DNA from: Rhabdornis inornatus
Lineage: Eukaryota; Chordata; Aves; Passeriformes; Rhabdornithidae
Length of the DNA: 64,000 bases
Assembly (NCBI GenBank): GCA_013397075.1
Contig: VWZS01003940.1
Coordinates: forward strand, 62,001-126,000
Direction of reading: 5' to 3'
The notes under the pieces were generated by a model. That model was not told where the DNA came from and did not search any database. It saw nothing but the letters and a program-made list of their open reading frames with translations. This document shows positions 55,748 through 64,000 of this stretch, piece by piece. Numbering within the stretch: the first letter of the stretch is position 1; each line of letters opens with the position of its first letter. Both the position numbers and the translations under genes were made by a program.

Positions 55748-56422
55748 AGGCTGGGGGATGAACAGATCAAGGGCAGCCCTGCCAAGAAGGACCTGGGAGG
55801 CCTTCTTGGATGAGAGGCTGGACATGACCTGGAAATGTGGACTTGTAGCCCAGAAAGCCAAACGTGTCCTGGGCTGCATCAAAAGCAGAATGGCCAGCAG
55901 GGTGAGGGAGGAGATTCTGCCCCTCTGTTCTCATGGACAGCTGCATCCAGCTCTGGGATCCCCAGCACAGAAAGGACATGGACCTGTTAAAGCAAGTCCA
56001 GAAGAGGCCATCAAGGTGATCGGAGGGATGGAGCACCTCTCCTGTGGAGAAAGGCTGAGAGAATTGGGATTGTTCAGCCTGGAGAAGAGAAGGCTTTGGA
56101 GTGACCTAATTACAGCCTTCCAAGACCTGGAGGGTGCCTACATCAAAGATGGAGAGAGGCATGTAGTGACAGGACAAGGGGCAGTGGTTTCAAATTGAAA
56201 GAGAGTAGGTTTAGACTAGATATTAGGAAGAAATTCTTTACTCAGAGAGTGGTGAGGCACTGGAACAGGTTGCACAGGAAAGCTATAGATGTCCCATCCC
56301 TGGAAGTGCCAGGTTGTATGGAGCTCTGAGCAACCTTGTCTAGTGAAAGATGTGCCTGTCCATGGCAGGGGTGTTGGAACTTTGAGGCCCCCTCCAACCC
56401 AGGCCATTCTATGATCCTATGA
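55748..56422 (+). mobile_element. CR1 LINE 3' fragment, sense
   Basis: About 675 bp of well-preserved CR1: the C-terminal ORF2 remnant (FLDERLDMTWKCGLVAQKAK, then RVLGCIKSRMASRVREEIL), the ggagaagagaaggct block, and the terminal ccaacccaggccattctatgatcctatga tail. No intact ORF. Antisense to FRMPD4. Confidence 0.93.
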
Positions 56423-59400
56423 TTTATTTACAAATGTCATTTGTTGTCATTTCTACTGTCATAAAACCTCATGCTCTAAAAACTCTTCCAGTGTCTCCTC
56501 TGTGGTTTTGTTTTGCAACATATAGCATTACCTTAAGAATGGGTCTGGTCTACTTGAAATATCTGATTTTCACATTGTGTTTTCTGAAAAAAAACAAACA
56601 GTGCCTTACTAGGCACAGGGTTTCAGAGAAGGGAGAGTCATGGGAAAGTGGAGAATTAGGAGGAGTGATGGGAAAGGGACCTGCAGAGGCTGGCATGGGT
56701 TGTCACTGGGAATGGCATGTCACAAAGCCACCCCTTGAATTAGCCTAGATGAAATAGGGAAATATTTTATTAAAGCATGTTATTCTACCATTTGTCAGTT
56801 GTATCTTAAAATTAGGAGGCTACAAATAGAACCACTACAAGCAATCCCTGGGGTAATCATTAAACAGTCTGATTCAAACCCCACTAAGACTACCATCATC
56901 TTCAGCAGGCTTTGGATCAGAGTCATGTTGCTGGAGGATGAACATTTGCTCCATAGTTCCATCCCAGGAAAATTATGCACAAAAGCATGACAGGCAGAAA
57001 AGCAGCACCTTTCCTGCCACTTTTAAAACACCTTTGCCAATTTTTCCCTTAACAAAGCCTTAAGTAAGTAGGGGTTTCTTACCAGAAAACAAAATATACA
57101 AAATATAAGTATTTCTAGAAGCAGGTAGTATGTATTTTAGCATGTATATTTATGGAAACATCATTTATAGGTTCAACATACAAAACATTAATCATGTTTA
57201 GAGCTGTCCCTAAACAAAAAGCCCAGGCATTATTCTCTGTGCCTACGAAAACAAATCCACCATGTATCTTTGGCAAACAAAAAATAGTTAATTTACAAAG
57301 CTGTAGAATTGCTTTATTTGCACTTGACTGTTTTAATAGATCTGGCACTGGCAAGACAGGGTAAAAAAACACTATCACTATCAGTATCTCTGTATGATGC
57401 TTAATAACTGTAAAATGCTGTGTTTTATCGCTCCATTTACAATAATAAGAATATTGCTAAACAATTATCTTAACAAATGTATTTTTGATGGAAGAGCCAC
57501 TGATGTTTGTCTTTATAAATTAAGTTAGTCATAAAAGTCCATGTTTATAATGGTATTACTTTCTTTGAAATAAAAAAATAGTCCATTGATGGTGCACTGT
57601 GAGCACCTACTGGGAAATTCATGGTATCCTGACTCATTTATTAGATATCTAAATGAATAGCGTTGATAAGAGTGTTTTTTTTCTCCTCATTGTTAACGAC
57701 ATACATACAAAAAGTACTATAATTACTCTAAAGAGGCAGCTGAAAGAAAAACTCTCATGGAGATGTTGGTAATCTGTCATGAGGGAAGTAGTGTGAAGAC
57801 AGCAGACAAAAATCTAAATATTTTTTTCTTGAAACAATTTAACTGTACAAAAGCATCTATCAAATACTTATACAAGCACATATTAGAATATTTTCCTAAA
57901 GTTTAGTATTTAGTCAATAGACTATAATTTCTGTGGAATATATTGAAGTAGTACAGTAGAGTAGCTATTCAAAGAAGTTACTGCACATTGCCCTTTCATA
58001 AGACATCATCTTTCTAATCAAGTGACTAGGAGTAAGAAATCCAACTGTAAATAAACTGATGTTTAAAAATAAGTCTTAGATCAGTAAATCCTATCAGATT
58101 AAGGCAGCCACACCATAATCTTGGCCACAGTACAACAAAACCAAATTATTACTTCTTCCTACTGTTTCTGACATTCAGAGCTATAATTGCCAAAACAAGA
58201 TTTCAGTGCAGAAAAAAGAAATAGTACTGAAATACACTGCATCTGTGCATGTTCACCAATGTGTACCAGAAAAGTAACTCCATATCAACCTGTATTTGAC
58301 GTCCACTGAAAAACCAGGTCATGAGCCTCAGTGAAATAACACACACTTCAAAAAACCAAAAACCAAGCAAAACACCAATCAAATAAAAGAAAGAAAGGGA
58401 AAAATATTTTTTTTTTAAAGTCATGTCCTGCATAGCATCAGCATCTGGTGAAGCTGCAAGTCAGAAGACATCTAGCTATGGACAAGCCTTTGAAAGGCTC
58501 TCTGCAGCACTAAGTGCAGGTGGACAGAACACAGGCATGGATGACAGTAAAGAAGAGCCCAAGAGCAGAAATTTACTTCTGTTAAGAGAGAGCTTCTCAT
58601 TTTTCTTCCTTCCTGGAAAACTCACATCTTCCTGGAAAGGGCTGATAGTCCCAAAGGTACAGCTTGTTCAACTCCTCAAAGTCCAGATTCAGGTATGAGA
58701 TAGAGCAGTCTTACTACTCTGATGCACTCACAGATCCGAGACCAACACATAACCTATATCTGACTTTGTCCAAAAACAAACTTCCCGGCTAACCGTTGTT
58801 GGTAGCTGTTTTGGGAAGGTCTTATGTTACACTTGAGCTACAGCACATCTTTCCAAACAGACACAAGTTTATAATTTAAAGACGAAATTATGAGGAATAA
58901 CTACAGCTCTCTCTCTCTTATCTCTCACAGTGTTATTAGCTGCGGTTTCTTAGGACTAGACATTTTTACCAGGCTGAAAAGATACCTGCTATCCCAGTTT
59001 GTCCTTGTTCAGATAAACCTGTCTTGATCTGTCCTGCAGCAACCTAACTAGGCTGAGTTTCTTATGAATCTGTTAAAAGGGGAAACTTGCAGTTAATTTT
59101 TGCTGCTCTTCCCAAATTACATCCAATTACCAGCACACTTTCAGGAATGGACAGCACTGCAGACCTTCTGTGGTTATATATAAAATTTATATTGCCTCCC
59201 TACTCCCACTTGATATTCTTATCCTTTTTATATCTATTTTATATTCATTCTATTAGCTACAATGTACTGCTCTGAAAGGTCAGATTCAATGAATTATTTA
59301 ATGCCATGGCAAGCTGAGGCACGAACTGCGAACTGCTGCATCTTAACAGTCTCTGCTAGTTTCACCCTAGGCTGAGCTTCGTTATGTGAGCCAAGGGGAT

Positions 59401-59667
59401 CTAGAGAAGAATGGTCTCGATACCAGTTTTAATCCACTTGCTCTGAACAACAGGCACAGTCACCCTGCACTTCACCTTGGCCAGCCTTCCCCTGAAATAA
59501 AATTTTTACTACCAGAGGCCATATTCAACACACTACACTGAGAAACAGCACCTCTTTTGTAATGCCAGCAAACAGCTTCCAAAGCTCTTTTCCCTAAATT
59601 TCTGAACTTCTGGAATTTCACCAGCTATTGCCACATGACAGTGGTTCCATCAGCTAGAGGTGTGAAG

Positions 59668-59869
59668 ACCAAGGTCCAGAGCGAGTCACAAAAATGATCA
59701 GAGTGCTGGAGCACCTCTGCTACAAATACAGAATGAGAGAATTGGGATTGTTCAGCCTGGAAACAAGAAGGTGCCAGGAAGACCCTATAGCACCCTCCAG
59801 TAAATTAAAGAAGGCCTCTAAGAAAGATGGGGACCAACTTTTTAGCTGGGCCTGCTGCATTAGGACAAG
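59668..59869 (+). mobile_element. CR1 LINE, left part of an element split by an assembly join
   Basis: CR1 blocks aaaatgatcagagtgctggagcacctctg, agagaattgggattgttcagcctgg and ctgggcctgctgcattaggacaag, then a single N at 59870 and unrelated sequence. The natural continuation is found at 61072 onward. Confidence 0.9.
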
Positions 59870-60277
59870 NATTTTGTCATCCTTAAGTACCAGCTTTGCC
59901 ATGACCTCCAGCTCTGCACTCCTGAACTCCTCAGCATCTCACAGGAAATGGAGTTCCAGCTGTTACTGCCTTACTTACAAAAGCCTCATGATAACAGCCT
60001 CTTCTGTAGGTGAGGCAATCTCCAAAGGGATTAAATTAAATGTATTTTGTATCTTTGGCAAAAAGTATGCAGTACATCTCTCTGCCCCCCATAAGTAACC
60101 TGTATATCCTATGAACACCATAAAACCAGTAATACTCATAAAATTATAGATGTTATAAAAATCCCCTCTGTCCATATCATTCCCCATTTCAACATGTATT
60201 TTTCTTGTAAAATAGAAATGAAACATGAATTTTTTCTACTGGAGAGAATCACAATGACGTGGTAGAATTTGCACCTT

Positions 60278-61047
60278 TTATTTATGCCTTTTAGATAGAG
60301 ATAAAGGAAGTGTTTCAGAGAAATACTTTAAAACTGTCTAAGCAACTCTCCTTATAACAGACTGGCTGTACAAACCATATAAAATTGTCATGACAGACCA
60401 TGTAAAATGTCAAGACAAGGTTTTGGGTAACATGAGCTGCAGAACCTCAGGATCTTGTTTCTAAGTAACGCACAAATCCCAAATCCATTATAATAGAACT
60501 TTATGAATCATATTCCTCTCTCTCCATACATACATACAAACATGTGCAAATGCCTAAATACAAATGTAGAATATATACTTCATGCTTATCGCATGTTACT
60601 TGTCTAATAAATAGCCCTAATACTTACATTAGCAAACTGTATCCTCAGTCTATATATCTGGGAGCATAAATTATGCAATTTCCTCTTTCTCCAAAACAAC
60701 ATGATTCCAAAAGTGTGTGCTGGATTTTCTTCCTCTCTCATATGTCGATATGTGGTACAGTTCCTTCCTTAATCTCATAGTAGTTTGAATGAATTATTAA
60801 TGCACTCAAGGCATCTGCTGTACACTACAACATGACTGTAATTGGTATAGAACACTAAGAAATGGTTTCAATACTTTTTAAGGGGAAAAGGAAGCAGTAT
60901 CTTTACTAACATGCTTGTCCTAATATTTAATTAAAGAATTTGAACACAAATAGAATTTCAGATGAAATGCAGAACAAAAGGGTATTTCTGGTCACAAAAG
61001 TATAATTTCTATGTAAAATTGAGCAGTAAGGAGAATGACATAAGATA
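60278..61047. repeat. 770-bp direct duplication, copy 1 (probable assembly artefact)
   Basis: Matches 61335-62104 at a constant 1,057-bp offset, with no indel and no mismatch seen in the blocks compared. It ends at an N (61048). Confidence 0.9.
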
Positions 61048-61048
61048 N

Positions 61049-61290
61049 TGGGCCTGCTGCATTAGGACAAGAGTTTTAAAACTAAGACAAGATATGTTTA
61101 GAATACAAGAAAGAAATTCTTTACAGGATAGTGAGCACTAGAACAGGTTGCCCAGAGAAGCTGTGGATGCCCCATCCCTGGCAGTGCTCAAGTTTAGACT
61201 GGAAGGGGCTCTAAGCAACCTGGTCTAGTGGAAGATGTCGCTGCCCATTGCAGGGAGGTTGGAACTAGATGATCTTTAAGGTCCCTTCCA
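61049..61290 (+). mobile_element. CR1 LINE, right part of the same element
   Basis: Begins with the same 23 bases (tgggcctgctgcattaggac and aag) that end the left part at 59847-59869. It then continues exactly as CR1 should, through aagaaattctttac, gaacaggttgcccagagaagctgtgg and ggttggaactagatgatctttaaggtcccttcca. Confidence 0.92.
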
Positions 61291-61333
61291 GTACATATAT
61301 AACATGCTTATATATATTTTTATATATATATAT
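61291..61333. repeat. (TA)n-rich microsatellite
   Basis: AT alternating run directly after the CR1 3' end, running up to the N at 61334. Confidence 0.85.
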
Positions 61334-61334
61334 N

Positions 61335-62104
61335 TTATTTATGCCTTTTAGATAGAGATAAAGGAAGTGTTTCAGAGAAATACTTTAAAACTGTCTAAGC
61401 AACTCTCCTTATAACAGACTGGCTGTACAAACCATATAAAATTGTCATGACAGACCATGTAAAATGTCAAGACAAGGTTTTGGGTAACATGAGCTGCAGA
61501 ACCTCAGGATCTTGTTTCTAAGTAACGCACAAATCCCAAATCCATTATAATAGAACTTTATGAATCATATTCCTCTCTCTCCATACATACATACAAACAT
61601 GTGCAAATGCCTAAATACAAATGTAGAATATATACTTCATGCTTATCGCATGTTACTTGTCTAATAAATAGCCCTAATACTTACATTAGCAAACTGTATC
61701 CTCAGTCTATATATCTGGGAGCATAAATTATGCAATTTCCTCTTTCTCCAAAACAACATGATTCCAAAAGTGTGTGCTGGATTTTCTTCCTCTCTCATAT
61801 GTCGATATGTGGTACAGTTCCTTCCTTAATCTCATAGTAGTTTGAATGAATTATTAATGCACTCAAGGCATCTGCTGTACACTACAACATGACTGTAATT
61901 GGTATAGAACACTAAGAAATGGTTTCAATACTTTTTAAGGGGAAAAGGAAGCAGTATCTTTACTAACATGCTTGTCCTAATATTTAATTAAAGAATTTGA
62001 ACACAAATAGAATTTCAGATGAAATGCAGAACAAAAGGGTATTTCTGGTCACAAAAGTATAATTTCTATGTAAAATTGAGCAGTAAGGAGAATGACATAA
62101 GATA
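61335..62104. repeat. 770-bp direct duplication, copy 2 (probable assembly artefact)
   Basis: Starts directly after the N at 61334, which itself follows a (TA)n run. It continues past the end of copy 1 into unique sequence. Confidence 0.9.
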
Positions 62105-63850
62105 AAAAATGAAAAAGAAACTGTACTGCAAACTCAATTAATTGTTTTAATTTTTTGCTGTCTTCCAATATGGAGAGTTTTTACTATTTCTCTTGATAAA
62201 CTCAGGCAGATGACATTTTCCTTTTAAGTCTCTGGCACACTGCAATGACACATAAAAAATAATATTGAGCAGAAAAGATGAAGTATGGAACAAAGATTTC
62301 AGTGTAATGACTAAACCTCATGACTCCTATGGTTTTTATGAAATACAGATGACCTAAAGGACTTGAAACTGCTGCAGCAACCAATTTCTTTTACAAAAGA
62401 ACTGCTTTTTTCATACAGTCCTTTCTGAGTAACAGACCTGCTGAAAAGCTGAAGTGATCATAAAATGGGTAAGTTCTATGATACAAGATGACAAGACCTT
62501 TGCCTCTCCTCGAGTCTTGTTAGATTCATACGCTGAACAAATGTGTTTTAACTAAACCTCCAATCAAACTGAATTACTTTATTTAACAATACAGACAGTG
62601 GACTGCAGGGATTTTCCCTTGTGCAGTAAGTAAAATATATGAAGCTTTAGTCTGCATGAGGAAGAATAGGAGCTAAAAGAACAATTAACATTTCAGCACA
62701 TAATATGTAAGAAATACGCCTTTGGGGAAACGTAGGCTGATGGCAATCTGGTTTTATCTCTGCGGTTTCTCCTTTGGTATTTGAAGGCTCTAGTTTGATA
62801 TTCTATCGTCTTAGTTTCTCAGAAGCAGCTTCTTTGTTTCTCAAACAAAGCCAAAGTAAGACTAAGACCAACAACATTTGGAAGTCACCTGCTTTGAAAT
62901 TCACCGTTTTCGTCTTTCCCTTTTCCTGTTGCTGCTTTTAGGAGGTTTGTGAAGACTTGGTTGTTAAAAGTCAAGCAAAAAGTCAAGCAGAAAATGACAT
63001 CTATGGGAAAAAAAGTCTAAAAAAGCTAAAACAGTAGTTAAAATACTTCTCTTACACTACTTGTCATGTGTTGCCTGTAATAAATTACAGATGATCAATT
63101 GTCACATCAGAAATCTAGGAAAAACTGACAAATAAATCCCAGAGAAATCTATCACATTAAGCTGCCTTTTGAAGCACTCAATTAAAAAAAATATTTTAGC
63201 TATTTTTATTTTCTACTAGTTTCTACTAGTTTTTGTCTCAGATTAACGGGAAACTGTTTTTCTCCTTTGATGTTCCACTGTGACCCAGAGTCATCCCAAT
63301 CAGTGGTAATATTTAACTGAAGAATCTCACTTTGGGGACTAATGAGTCAGAATATGTAAAACTGTTCTCTTCCCTTTATAACTAACCTTCTGATTGGGTA
63401 TATCAGGTAGAGTTAGAAGTAGATACTCAATCTCTTGGCAGTTTCTGGAGTCCTTGTTGGCTCACTACTGCTAAATCAAAAATATCTAATTCTGTGTTCA
63501 ACCTTTTCTTGTCCATCAACCAACACAGAAGTCCTCACAACATTTCTATTCCAACTACATTAATGTATCAACTGCTAAGAGAGACTGTGAATCACAAAAT
63601 TATTCTTATTGGAGGGAAACAGGAAAGAGAAAGGACTTGCTAGTGACAGTCTTAAGCCTTTTGATCAGATTTTTAAAAAGCTTCAAAAAACCCCAAAAAT
63701 TAGGCCTTGCAAACACAAAAAGAAAAAGTCAGAAAAAAAAATGAAAGTCAATTGCACTGAGAGCCAGATCCAATTATTTTACAAAATTATTTAATCTAGA
63801 CATCTCTCAATCAAAAAGAAGTCGCAGAGAGTTTTATAAGACTACGATTC

Positions 63851-64000
63851 AGAGAATAATAAAAACATAGAACTGCCTATGTTGGAAATAATCCACAAGG
63901 ACCACTGAAGTCCAACTCCTGGCCCTGCACAGGACCACCCCAAGAGTCACACCACGTGCCTGAAAGCATTGTCCAAACACTTGAACTCTGTCAGGGTCAG
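63851..64000 (-). mobile_element. CR1-type LINE 3' fragment, antisense, cut by window edge
   Basis: gttggaaataatccacaagg, then accactgaagtccaactcctggccctgcacaggaccaccccaagagtcacacca and tgcctgaaagcattgtccaaacacttgaactctgtcagg, match the reverse-complemented 3' region of a CR1 subfamily common in birds. Confidence 0.85.

Larger units (their letters stand above)
39383..64000 (-). other. FRMPD4 intron, at least 24.6 kb, open at the right edge
   Basis: No WW or PDZ-core exon was found, so this is taken as a single intron. Contents, listed separately, are CR1 fragments, a CpG-rich segment, a minisatellite, a solo LTR, a large inverted repeat and an assembly duplication. A somewhat GC-richer stretch at about 43500-43840 and another at about 45030-45290 could not be assigned. 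The rest is AT-rich with nothing recognised. Confidence 0.7.

Noticed and set aside
55734..56198. 154-codon plus-strand frame
   Set aside because: It is entirely the CR1 ORF2 C-terminal remnant.
58423..58698. 91-codon plus-strand frame starting MSCIASASGEAASQK
   Set aside because: Protein-like at first glance, but no domain, no splice context and a T-rich end of low complexity. It is not distinguishable from chance.
60278..62104. A true segmental duplication
   Set aside because: Apparently perfect identity, constant offset and bounding single Ns, together with the split CR1, fit a misassembly better.
39383..64000. Search for FRMPD4 WW and PDZ-core exons
   Set aside because: I looked on the minus strand for the expected PDZ and WW peptides with splice sites and found none. 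They are most likely to the right of the window.

Overview
This is an avian nuclear genome window. The evidence is several CR1 LINE copies with the bird-type 3' tail, an AT-rich low-repeat background, and one vertebrate gene spread over small GT-AG exons. I recognise the gene as FRMPD4 (Preso/Preso1), on the minus strand. It is the only protein-coding gene I can support.

Layout in transcription order, right to left. Positions 39383-64000 are one large FRMPD4 intron that runs off the right edge, so the WW domain and most of the PDZ domain lie beyond the window. Thirteen exons then follow: the end of the PDZ region (39337-39382), a linker (30200-30304), the FERM domain over eight small exons (28992 down to 14831), two large exons for the long disordered tail (13197-14258 and 11600-12871), and a terminal exon (9119-10475 plus 3'UTR). 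Reading phases agree at every junction and no exon carries a frameshift or internal stop. Positions 1 to about 8100 are 3' flank with two CR1 fragments and no gene.

The most interesting point is the last splice junction. Two acceptor AGs lie 5 nt apart (exon starts 10475 and 10470). The first creates ETTV followed at once by a stop, the PDZ-binding C-terminus I remember for mammalian FRMPD4. The second skips that stop and opens a 450-residue C-terminal extension that ends in a helix-rich region. One 5-nt choice would therefore decide between a PSD-95-type ligand and a much longer protein.

The large upstream intron has a cluster of unusual DNA at 50.3-52.4 kb: a near-perfect 41-bp inverted repeat, a CpG-island-like stretch, an 0.8-kb minisatellite whose units are themselves dyad-symmetric, and a probable solo endogenous-retrovirus LTR. 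At 59.87-62.1 kb, three single-N joins, an apparently identical 770-bp duplication and a CR1 element split in two point to a local assembly mis-ordering, not to biology.
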